Below are positions 53,504 through 60,558 of a stretch of 64,000 bases of DNA, piece after piece (position 1 is the first letter of the stretch; each line of letters opens with the position of its first letter). The stretch covers positions 1,984,001 to 2,048,000 of the forward strand of contig NZ_JAWQJT010000002.1 in assembly GCF_033441515.1 (NCBI RefSeq), written 5' to 3'. The notes beneath the pieces were generated by a model. The model saw only the letters and a program-made list of their open reading frames with translations, did not search any database and was not told the DNA's origin. The DNA is from Amycolatopsis solani. Its GTDB lineage: Bacteria; Actinomycetota; Actinomycetes; Mycobacteriales; Pseudonocardiaceae. A program made the position numbers and the translations under genes.

Positions 53504-54676
53504 GTGCGCGGCGCCGAGTTCGGCCGCGAATCCCTCGGGCGCCAGCACGTCGTCCCTGGTCAGCTCGTGGACGCTCTTCTTGCCCAGCGCGAGCAGCGTC
53601 GAGTCGATCCCGGTGCGCAGGACGTCGAGGACGTTCTCCACCCCCGCCTGCCCGCCGGCGGCCAGGCCCCACAGGTACGCGCGGCCGATCAGGACCGCCT
53701 TCGCGCCCAGAGCCAGCGCTTTCACCACGTCGCTGCCGCGGCGGATACCGCCGTCCAGCAGGACTTCCACGTGCGAGCCGACCGCGTCCGCGATCGCGGG
53801 CAGGGCCCGGATCGTCGCCGGCGTGCCGTCGAGGTTGTTGCCGCCGTGGTTGGACACCGAGAGCGCGCTGACGCCGACGTCGACCGCGCGGCGGGCCTCG
53901 TCGACCCGGATCACGCCCTTGAGCAGGAACGGGCCGTCCCACTGCGCGCGCAGCCACGCCACGTCCTCCCACGACGGCGGCGTCGTCTGCATCCACTGGC
54001 CGTACGCGCCGAAGAACGTCGGCGCCGCTTCACCCGGTGACGCCATGTTCGGCACGCTCAGGTCGGGCAGCCGCCGCGTCTTGACGTAGTCGAGGAGCCA
54101 GCGCGGGCGGGTCAGCCCCTCCGGGGCGAACCGCAGCAGCTCACGCGGGGTCAGCCGCTCGGGGATGTGCGGGCTGCCCCAGTCGCGGCTGTGCGAAAAC
54201 GACCAGTCGAGCGTGAGGATGATGCCGGCGGCCCCGGCGGCGCGGGCGCGGTCGAGGCGGCGGCGGATGTCGTCGCGCGTGCCGGTCCAGTAGACCTGGA
54301 AGTAGGTGTTCGGGTTCGCCGCGACCACCTCCTCGATCGGCTTGCTGCCGAAGGAGGACAGCCCGATCGACGTCCCGCGCGCGGCGGCGGCCCTGGCCAC
54401 CGCGACCTCGCCGTCGGGGTGCACGGCCTGCACCCCGGTCGGGGAGATCAGCACCGGGAGGGCGACGTCCCGGCCGAGCACGTGCGTGCCCAGGTCGCGC
54501 TGCCCGTGGTGGCCCGCGGTGCGCGGCGCGAACCGCAGCTCGTCGAACGCGCCGACGTTGTCGGCCAGGGTGAGGCCCTTCTCCGAACCGGCGATCAGGG
54601 CGGAGTAGACCGACGGGGGCAGCCGTTTCTTCGCGCGGCGCTGGGCTTCGGCGACGGATTCGAACCAGGCGGTCAT
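53483..54676 (-). CDS. mftD: MftD, mycofactocin precursor-modifying FMN oxidase
   Basis: 397 residues, lactate dehydrogenase-like FMN TIM barrel. LPVLISPTGVQAVHPDGEVAVARAA, LSVSNHGGNNLDGT and LLDGGIRRGSDVVKALALGA are the flavin and catalytic motifs (the H-G-G catalytic histidine is present). In mycofactocin biosynthesis MftD oxidatively deaminates the AHDP intermediate to premycofactocin. ATG 54676 overlaps the mftF stop (ATGA). It is the last gene of the minus-strand operon, whereas in mycobacteria it follows mftC. Confidence 0.9.
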   Translation of the reverse strand: MTAWFESVAEAQRRAKKRLPPSVYSALIAGSEKGLTLADNVGAFDELRFAPRTAGHHGQRDLGTHVLGRDVALPVLISPTGVQAVHPDGEVAVARAAAARGTSIGLSSFGSKPIEEVVAANPNTYFQVYWTGTRDDIRRRLDRARAAGAAGIILTLDWSFSHSRDWGSPHIPERLTPRELLRFAPEGLTRPRWLLDYVKTRRLPDLSVPNMASPGEAAPTFFGAYGQWMQTTPPSWEDVAWLRAQWDGPFLLKGVIRVDEARRAVDVGVSALSVSNHGGNNLDGTPATIRALPAIADAVGSHVEVLLDGGIRRGSDVVKALALGAKAVLIGRAYLWGLAAGGQAGVENVLDVLRTGIDSTLLALGKKSVHELTRDDVLAPEGFAAELGAAHERGPGS

Positions 54677-56082
54677 CGGGATCCCTTCGTGGTGAAGCGC
54701 AGCGGGCGGCGGACGAGCGCCGGGCGGACCGGCTCGAGGGTGCGGTGGGCCAGGCAGCCGGCCCAGACGCCGCTGCCGTAGGCGACGTCGTCGGCGATGG
54801 CGGCCGCGGTGTAGCGGACGGGATCGAGGGCGGGCCGGTGCTTCGCCCACGCGGTCAGCGGCGGGCCGAGCAGCAGGGACGCCACGGCGGCGCGGCGTTT
54901 CCACCCCCGCGGGACGAGCAGGGCGGCGAGCAGCGGCGCCGCGAACTGGGTGCCGTAGCGGCCGCAGCCGAGCCACGTCTGGTGGACGGCGTTGGCCATC
55001 GCGCGCACGACGCCGTCGGCCGGGACGTCGTGGGCGCGCAGGGTGCGGACCATGCCGCCCACCGCGCCGGCGAACCCGCCCGCGGCGAGCAGCGGGCGGC
55101 CGGCCAGCAGCGCGCCGACGGTGACGGCGGGCCACGGGTGCAGGCCCAGCGGCGCGAGCGCGCCCGGGTGCCGCTTCGCCAGCGGCGCGGCGGAGGTGCC
55201 GTAGCGGGCCCGCCTGCCCAGCAGGGCACGCCAGGTTTCCGGTTCGTGGTGGGCGACGGTGACGTCCGGGGCGTACCGGACCCGGAACCCGGCCGCGTGC
55301 AGCCGCCAGACCAGGTCGACGTCCTCGCCGACGCGCAGCGCGGGATCGAAGGCGCCGACCTCGGTGAGCGCGCTCCGGCGGACGACGAGCGCGGCGGTCG
55401 GCACGTACGACGTCCGGGTGCCCGGGGCGACCCGCGCGGGCCGGTCCCCGAGGTCGAGGCTGGACGCGGCCCGCGTGTACCGGCCCGCCGCGGTGTCCGG
55501 GGCGAGGGCGCGGATACGGGGCGCGACCGCGGCGACGAGCGGGTCGGCGAAGTGCGCGGCCAGCGGCTCCGGCCAGCCGGGCTCGGGCGCGCAGTCACTG
55601 TCCACAAAGGCCACCAGCTCGGTGGAAACGTGGTCCAGCGCGGTGTTCCGGGCGGCGCCGGGACCGCCGTTGACGTCCCGGCGCACGACTTCCGCCCCGT
55701 GCGCGACGGCCACCGCGGCGATGGCGGCCGGATCTTCGGAGCCGTCGTCGACGACGAGGACGGGGTGCCGGTCGCCGAGCCCGGCGAGGCAGCGGGCCAG
55801 CGGCCCGGCCCGGCCGAAGACCGGGACGACGACGGTGAGGTCCGCGGGGCCGTCCGGCTCGGGCGGGCGCGGGTGGGCGAGCCCGGCGTCGGTGAGGTGC
55901 CGCGCGAGCGCGCCGGTGGCCGCGGAGGTGACCGGGCCGTCGGCGAGGTCTTTCCAGGCGGCCTGCCCGGCGGCGCTCAGCCGCAATACGCGGGCCGGGG
56001 AGCCGCCGAAGAGGAGGTCGGCGGTGAGCTGCTTGGTGTCCTGGTCGAGTTCGATGCGGAACCCGGGCGGCAAGGGCGTCAC
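54673..56082 (-). CDS. mftF: MftF, mycofactocin glycosyltransferase
   Basis: 469 residues. An N-terminal ~80-residue region precedes a GT2 domain (LTVVVPVFGRAGPLARCL, VDDGSED, NGGPGAARN, AFVDSDCAPEPGW) and a C-terminal part with membrane segments (~330-420). MftF adds beta-1,4-glucose chains to the mycofactocin head. GTG 56082 overlaps the SDR stop (GTGA), so translation is coupled. Confidence 0.9.
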   Translation of the reverse strand: MTPLPPGFRIELDQDTKQLTADLLFGGSPARVLRLSAAGQAAWKDLADGPVTSAATGALARHLTDAGLAHPRPPEPDGPADLTVVVPVFGRAGPLARCLAGLGDRHPVLVVDDGSEDPAAIAAVAVAHGAEVVRRDVNGGPGAARNTALDHVSTELVAFVDSDCAPEPGWPEPLAAHFADPLVAAVAPRIRALAPDTAAGRYTRAASSLDLGDRPARVAPGTRTSYVPTAALVVRRSALTEVGAFDPALRVGEDVDLVWRLHAAGFRVRYAPDVTVAHHEPETWRALLGRRARYGTSAAPLAKRHPGALAPLGLHPWPAVTVGALLAGRPLLAAGGFAGAVGGMVRTLRAHDVPADGVVRAMANAVHQTWLGCGRYGTQFAAPLLAALLVPRGWKRRAAVASLLLGPPLTAWAKHRPALDPVRYTAAAIADDVAYGSGVWAGCLAHRTLEPVRPALVRRPLRFTTKGSR

Positions 56083-56864
56083 AGGGCCAGCCCGCCGTCC
56101 ACGGGCACGACGGCACCGGTCACGGCCCCGCTGTCCGGCCCGGCGAGGAACGCCAGCACGGCGGCGACCTCGTCGGGGTCGAGCAACCGGCGGACCGGCT
56201 GCTGCGCGGCGAAGGCGGCCGCGTCGGGCAGGGCGTAGAGGCGGGCGCTCTCGGCGAGGATGGGGGTGTCGGTCGAGCCGGGGCTGACGGCGTTGGCGGT
56301 CACGCCGGTGTCCCCCAGTTCGGCCCCGAGCGCGCGAACGAGCCCGGCCACCCCGGCTTTCGCGGCGCAGTAGGCGGCGAGCATCGGCAACCCGCGAGTA
56401 GCGGCGGCCGAAGCGACGGCGAGGAACCGCCCCGACCGGGGTTGCGGCCGCCGCAGCAGCGCGGGCACGGCGGCGCGGGCGAGGTGGACGACACCGTGGA
56501 GGTCGACCTCGAGCACGGCCCGTTCCTGGTCTTCCGGCACCTCCCACAGCGGCACGCCCCCGGCGATGACCCCGGCGGCGGCGATGGCGACGTCGAGCCC
56601 ACCCCAGCGCCGTTCGGCTTCGGCGACGGCGGCGGCCATGGCCGAGGGGTCCCGGACGTCGGCAACGAAGGCGGCGGCGTTGTCCCCGGCTTCCTCGACG
56701 ACGGCGGCGAGGTCGGCGGCGGTGCCCAGTGGGTAGGGCAGGGCAGGATCATCGGCGGCCAGGTCGACGGCGAGGACGGCGTGGTCTTGGCGCGCCAGGC
56801 GGAGAACGGTGGCGGCCCCGATCCCCCGCGCGGCCCCGGTGACGAGTGCGACTCGCGTGGTCAT
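56079..56864 (-). CDS. Mycofactocin-coupled short-chain dehydrogenase (SDR)
   Basis: 261 residues. NAD-binding GAARGIG at 11-17, NAG-equivalent IAAAGV, catalytic S and Y-x-x-x-K as VASAA and YCAAK. SDRs in mycofactocin clusters hold NAD tightly and pass electrons to mycofactocin. ATG 56864 gives the standard MTTRVALVTGA start; the frame stays open 49 codons further through repeat sequence, which is not credible coding. Its first 12 codons recur, out of frame, 188 bp upstream. Confidence 0.85.
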   Translation of the reverse strand: MTTRVALVTGAARGIGAATVLRLARQDHAVLAVDLAADDPALPYPLGTAADLAAVVEEAGDNAAAFVADVRDPSAMAAAVAEAERRWGGLDVAIAAAGVIAGGVPLWEVPEDQERAVLEVDLHGVVHLARAAVPALLRRPQPRSGRFLAVASAAATRGLPMLAAYCAAKAGVAGLVRALGAELGDTGVTANAVSPGSTDTPILAESARLYALPDAAAFAAQQPVRRLLDPDEVAAVLAFLAGPDSGAVTGAVVPVDGGLAL

Positions 56865-57211
56865 CCCGGCCACCGCGGGTGCCGCGAATGACTCATTCGC
56901 GGCGTGCGAGGTCCCCAATGACCCATTCGCGACCACCCCGGACCCTCCCGGCGCTCGGGGTGCCGCAGGTCCCCCGAGTGCCGCGAATGACCCATTCGCG
57001 ACCCCGCCCACCCCAGCGCGGCGCCGGTGACCAGCGCAACGCGGCCAGTCATCGCAGCCACCGCGGGTGCCGCGAATGACTCATTCGCGGCGGGCGAGGT
57101 CCCCAATGAACCATCCGCGACCACCCCGCGCCCTCCCGGCGCACAAGGTGCCACAGGTCCCCCAAGTGCCGCGAATGACTCATTCGGGGCGTCCGAGGTC
57201 CCCAATGACTC
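56836..57211. repeat. 188-bp tandem duplication with family B motifs
   Basis: Two copies, 56836-57023 and 57024-57211, share the same order of segments at an offset of exactly 188 bp, with scattered substitutions. Each contains three AATGANNCATT-type cores; a seventh lies at 57204. The region between the SDR and mftE genes (56865-57284) holds no other gene. Hairpins from the gcgaatgactcattcgc palindromes should form in the operon mRNA. Confidence 0.85.
57016..57052 (-). pseudogene. Duplicated 5' end of the SDR gene
   Basis: Read on the minus strand from ATG 57052 this encodes MTGRVALVTGAA, matching the SDR start MTTRVALVTGAA at 10-11 of 12 residues, then it runs into the repeat boundary. It is the gene-start part of the upstream copy of the 188-bp duplication and cannot give a functional protein. 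Confidence 0.75.
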
Positions 57212-57284
57212 ATTCGCGACCTCGCCCGCCCCCGCACCGCAGCCGGCACCGCGCACACGCCCACTCCGGGCTTGCTCCGCGCCC

Positions 57285-57968
57285 TCATCCCCGCCTCCAT
57301 TCGTCCACATGCGACACCAGCGCCGCCGTCAGCCCGGCCAGCAGGTCCGCGCCTTCTCCGGCCGTCGCCGGGGTCGGGTCGCCGAGCACCCCCGTCGACG
57401 TCACCGCCCGTACTCCGCCCTCGCGCAACAGCGGCAGCAACTCGCCGATCGGGCGCCGGTCCCCCGCCACCGCCCGGTCCATCCGGACGCTGCCCGGCCG
57501 CATCGCCAGCTGCAGCGCCGTCTCCGCCCGGCCTGCGTGCGGCTCTCCCGGCCACTGCGGCCGGAACACCGAAACGTCCCGGGACTCCGCCCGCAGCCGG
57601 GCCGCCGCGCGGGTGACCGGTCCGGTGTTGCCGCCGTGGGCGGACACGAACAGCAACCGCCCGAACGTCTCCGCCGCCGAGCGGCCCAGCTCCAGCAGCA
57701 GGAACTCCGTCGCCTCCTGGCCGATCGAGAGCGTCCCGGCGAAGTCCGCGTGCTCGCCGCTCGAGCCGTACGCCACCGCCGGGGCGACCAGGACTTCCGG
57801 GCGGGCCGCCGCCAGGCCGTCGCACAACGCGAGGGCGATGTCGGTGTCCGTCGTCAGCGGCAGGTGCGGGCCGTGCTGCTCGGTCGCGCCGAGCGGGACC
57901 GCCAGGATCGCTCCCGACGCCGCGCGGGCGGCGACGTCCGGCCAGGTCAGGTCGGCGAGACGCGCCAT
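57285..57968 (-). CDS. mftE: MftE, creatininase-family peptidase of mycofactocin maturation
   Basis: 227 residues. Metal-binding motifs AVPLGATEQHGPHLPLTTDT (E, H, D) and SAHGGNTGP are those of the creatininase family. MftE releases the C-terminal cross-linked Val-Tyr dipeptide (AHDP) from MftA. ATG 57968 overlaps the mftC stop by one base (TGATG). The 420-bp repeat region follows before the SDR gene. Confidence 0.9.
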   Translation of the reverse strand: MARLADLTWPDVAARAASGAILAVPLGATEQHGPHLPLTTDTDIALALCDGLAAARPEVLVAPAVAYGSSGEHADFAGTLSIGQEATEFLLLELGRSAAETFGRLLFVSAHGGNTGPVTRAAARLRAESRDVSVFRPQWPGEPHAGRAETALQLAMRPGSVRMDRAVAGDRRPIGELLPLLREGGVRAVTSTGVLGDPTPATAGEGADLLAGLTAALVSHVDEWRRG

Positions 57969-59110
57969 CAGTCCAGCGGGTTCTCGTCGCACGGACGGCG
58001 CATCCCGATGGTGACCGGTACCGGGCGCCGCCGGTGGGAGTGGTCCAGCGAGGGCTTCGGGACGCTCGTGACGCCCGCCAGCGCGAGTTCGCCGTGGCCG
58101 CGCACGCATTCCGGGTCCGGGCCGTCCAGCGGGAGGCCGGTGAAGAACTTCGCGGCCATGCAGCCGCCGCGGCAGGCGTCGAACGCCGAACACGACGTGC
58201 ACGCGCCCGCGCTTTGCGGGCTGCGCAACGAGGTGAACAGCTCGGATTCGCGCCAGACGCGGGAAAACCCGCCTTCCGAACGGGTGTTGCCCGCCAGGAA
58301 CGTGTCGTGGATGGCGAACGGGCACGCGTAGACGTCCCCGACCGGGTCGACCAGGCACACCACCCGCCCGGCGCCGCACAGGTTCAGGCCCGGCAGCCCG
58401 CCGCCGCCGTAGCCGGCGAGGTGGAAGAACGAGTCGCCGGTGAGGACGTTCTCACCCTTGGCCACGAGCCAGTCGTACAACGAGCGCTGCTGGGCGGCGG
58501 TCGGGTGCAGCTCGTCCCAGGTGTCGGCGCCGCGGCCGGACGGGCGCAGCCGCGTGATCCGCAGCTGGGCGCCGTAGCGGTCGGCGATCGCCTTGAACTC
58601 GTCGAGCTGGCCGACGTTGTGGCGGGTCATCACCACGGAGATCTTGAAGTTCTCGAAACCCGCTTCGGCCAGGTTCCGCATGGCGCGGATCGCGGTGGCG
58701 TAGGAGCCGGGCCCGCGGACGTGGTCGTTGACCTCGGCGGTGGCGCCGTCCAGGGAGATCTGGACGTCGACGTAGTCGCTCGCGGCGAGCCGGCGCGCCA
58801 CCTCCGGGGTGATCTTGACGCCGTTGGTGGAGAACTTGACGCCGACGTGGTGCTCGGTGGCGTAGTCGACGAGCTCCCAGAAGTCCGGGCGGACGGTGGG
58901 CTCGCCGCCGCCGATGTTGACGTAGAAGACCTGCATGCGCTCGAACTCGTCGATCAGCGCCTTGCACTCCGCTGTGGACAGTTCGCGCGGGTCCCGCCGC
59001 CCGGAGGAGGAAAGGCAGTGCACGCAGGACAAGTTGCAGGCGTAGGTCAGTTCCCAGGTGAGGCAGATGGGCGCGTCGAGCCCGTACTGGAATTCGTCCA
59101 CAAGGGACAT
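57968..59110 (-). CDS. mftC: MftC, mycofactocin radical SAM maturase
   Basis: 380 residues. Radical SAM cluster C25-x3-C29-x2-C32 in TYACNLSCVHC; NIGGGEPTVRPDF is the SAM-binding strand. The C-terminal SPASM region supplies auxiliary cluster ligands (C in YACPF, CTSC, CRGGC). It decarboxylates and cross-links the terminal Val-Tyr of MftA. Its ATG at 59110 overlaps the mftB stop by one base. Confidence 0.93.
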   Translation of the reverse strand: MSLVDEFQYGLDAPICLTWELTYACNLSCVHCLSSSGRRDPRELSTAECKALIDEFERMQVFYVNIGGGEPTVRPDFWELVDYATEHHVGVKFSTNGVKITPEVARRLAASDYVDVQISLDGATAEVNDHVRGPGSYATAIRAMRNLAEAGFENFKISVVMTRHNVGQLDEFKAIADRYGAQLRITRLRPSGRGADTWDELHPTAAQQRSLYDWLVAKGENVLTGDSFFHLAGYGGGGLPGLNLCGAGRVVCLVDPVGDVYACPFAIHDTFLAGNTRSEGGFSRVWRESELFTSLRSPQSAGACTSCSAFDACRGGCMAAKFFTGLPLDGPDPECVRGHGELALAGVTSVPKPSLDHSHRRRPVPVTIGMRRPCDENPLD

Positions 59111-59391
59111 CAGAGACTCCTCGGCTGGATCATCCGCGACTCGGCCAGCGCGGCCAGCGCGGCGCGGTAACGCGGCAGCTCGGGCGGGGCCACCCCGGCG
59201 ACGGCGCAGGCGGCGCGGGCGCTGGCGTGCTCGTCGAGGGACCGGACGACGGCCAGCAGGGCCGGGCTCTTCAAGAAGGACAGGCGGCGGGTGCCGAAGT
59301 GGTACAGCAGCGCCCCGAACCGTTCCGGCCGGATCGCGACCCGGCTGTCGAGCCGCCAGGCCGCGTCCAGGTCGAACGGTTCAGTAGACAC
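59110..59391 (-). CDS. mftB: MftB, mycofactocin precursor-recognition chaperone
   Basis: 93 residues of the PqqD-like RiPP recognition fold: LDSRVAIRPERFGALLYHFGTRRLSFLKSPALLAVV is characteristic (seen as consecutive strands and helices). It binds the MftA leader and presents it to MftC. GTG 59391 lies inside the end of mftA (11-bp overlap). Confidence 0.9.
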   Translation of the reverse strand: MSTEPFDLDAAWRLDSRVAIRPERFGALLYHFGTRRLSFLKSPALLAVVRSLDEHASARAACAVAGVAPPELPRYRAALAALAESRMIQPRSL

Positions 59392-59482
59392 CGCACATCC
59401 CGTCGATCGAGACCTCCTCGACCAGCAGGTCTTCGGCGACCGGGGTCTCCTCGACGGGCTCTTCGGCGATCTTCTCGGTCAT
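59381..59482 (-). CDS. mftA: MftA, mycofactocin precursor peptide
   Basis: 33 residues: an acidic leader followed by the invariant core IDGMCGVY. The terminal Val-Tyr becomes the redox cofactor. ATG 59482 has GGAG 8 bases upstream on the minus strand. A canonical promoter (-35 TTGTTT at 59566-59561, 17-bp spacer, -10 TACTCT at 59543-59538) lies upstream. Confidence 0.95.
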   Translation of the reverse strand: MTEKIAEEPVEETPVAEDLLVEEVSIDGMCGVY

Positions 59483-59515
59483 CGTGACTCCTTCGGCACG
59501 GAGACTTCTTTTCGG

Positions 59516-59566
59516 CACGCAGTGACGAATATCGAGCAGAGTAATGTCACGCAGTGTCGGAAACAA
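59516..59566 (-). promoter_or_regulatory. mftA promoter with paired direct repeats, candidate MftR site
   Basis: Reading the minus strand: -35 TTGTTT (59566-59561), 17-bp spacer, -10 TACTCT (59543-59538). The plus-strand 12-mer cacgcagtgacg (59516-59527) recurs as cacgcagtgtcg (59548-59559), 32 bp apart (about three helical turns). One copy lies in the spacer and the other is just downstream of the expected start. MftR, encoded divergently, is the obvious candidate to bind them. Confidence 0.65.
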
Positions 59567-59590
59567 CCCCGGAAAGGCGACGGCACCCGG

Positions 59591-60211
59591 ATGACCCAAC
59601 GCACCCCCGCGGCCCGCCGCGGCAGGCCACCCGGCACGAGCGCCCGCGAACTGGAGGTCATCGCGCTGCGCCTGTTCACCGAGCGAGGCTTCCACGAGAC
59701 GACGGTCGACGAGATCGCCGCGACCGCGGGCGTCAGCCGCCGCACGTTCTTCCGCTACTACGACGCCAAGTCCGACGTCCTCTGGAACGAGTTCGACGCG
59801 GAGGTCACCGCGATCGCCGAGCACCTCGCCGCGGCCGACGCCGACCTGCCGGTCCTGGACGCGGTCCGCGAAGCGGTGCTCGCCGCCAACCACTACCGCG
59901 CCGAGGACGTCCCGGAACTGCGGATGCGCATGCACCTGCTCAGCTCGGTCCCGGAACTGGCGGCCAGCGCGACCCGCCACTACGACGCGTGGGAGCGGGC
60001 GGTCAGCGCGTACGTCGGCACCCGCACCGGCCGGCCGGCGGACGCGCTGTACCCCCTGGCGGTGGGCCGCGCGGTCCTGGCCACGTGCCGTGCGGCGTAC
60101 GAGCGATGGTCGGCCCGCGCCGACGCGGACCTGACGGTGTACCTCGACGCGGCCCTGCGGGCGCTGGCGACCGGCTTCGCCGACCCGGCGGCCATCGAGC
60201 CCGGCTACTGA
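59591..60211 (+). CDS. mftR: MftR, TetR-family regulator of the mycofactocin cluster
   Basis: 206 residues. Helix-turn-helix TTVDEIAATAGVSRRTFFRYYDAKSDVLW near residues 38-66. Mycobacterial MftR represses the mft operon and responds to long-chain acyl-CoAs. ATG 59591 is chosen as the family-length start; it is divergent from mftA across a 108-bp gap with the promoter and repeats above. Confidence 0.88.
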   Translation: MTQRTPAARRGRPPGTSARELEVIALRLFTERGFHETTVDEIAATAGVSRRTFFRYYDAKSDVLWNEFDAEVTAIAEHLAAADADLPVLDAVREAVLAANHYRAEDVPELRMRMHLLSSVPELAASATRHYDAWERAVSAYVGTRTGRPADALYPLAVGRAVLATCRAAYERWSARADADLTVYLDAALRALATGFADPAAIEPGY

Positions 60212-60391
60212 GGAGGCGTAACGGATTCACCGAGGTGAGCGACTCAGGAAATGATCGGTGGGCCCGGGCGGCGGTATCCCGGAGTCATCTGATCGGCGTA
60301 ACGTGGAGAGCGGAGAGTGTCCTCCAAGCACTCCTCGAGGCCGCTGTGGCATCCTCCGCGCAGAGGTCGTCCGACGCGAAGGGTTGGCGCC

Positions 60392-60550
60392 ATGAGTACA
60401 GACGCGGCGGCGCGTGAGCGGGAAACCCCCAGCGGACGTGGTGAGCCCGTGATCGGACAGTCCCCCAAGCGGAAAGTCGGCAACTCGGTCTACGTTTCCG
60501 TGCCCGGCCGGGTGCCGGTCATCAAGGCCAAGCGCGCCAAGAAGGACTGA
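60392..60550 (+). CDS. Small basic hypothetical protein
   Basis: 52 residues, not recognised. The first half is polar (DAAARERETPSGRGEP); the second half is strongly basic with a short beta-prone core (KRKVGNSVYVSVPGRVPVIKAKRAKKD, shown as one region of the C-terminus). ATG 60392 is favoured over an in-frame GTG further upstream; the ribosome site is weak. It ends 8 bp from the convergent SIR2 gene. It may be a nucleic-acid-binding peptide or not be translated. Confidence 0.4.
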   Translation: MSTDAAARERETPSGRGEPVIGQSPKRKVGNSVYVSVPGRVPVIKAKRAKKD

Positions 60551-60558
60551 CTCCGCGC

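Noticed and set aside
56865..57011. In-frame upstream extension of the SDR gene through the repeats
   Set aside because: The extra ~49 residues are translated repeat DNA of low complexity, and the family start MTTRVALVTGA is at 56864.
56836..57214. Possible CRISPR-like array of short repeats
   Set aside because: Cores are 11 bp palindromes with irregular spacing inside a 188-bp tandem duplication; no unique spacers or cas genes.
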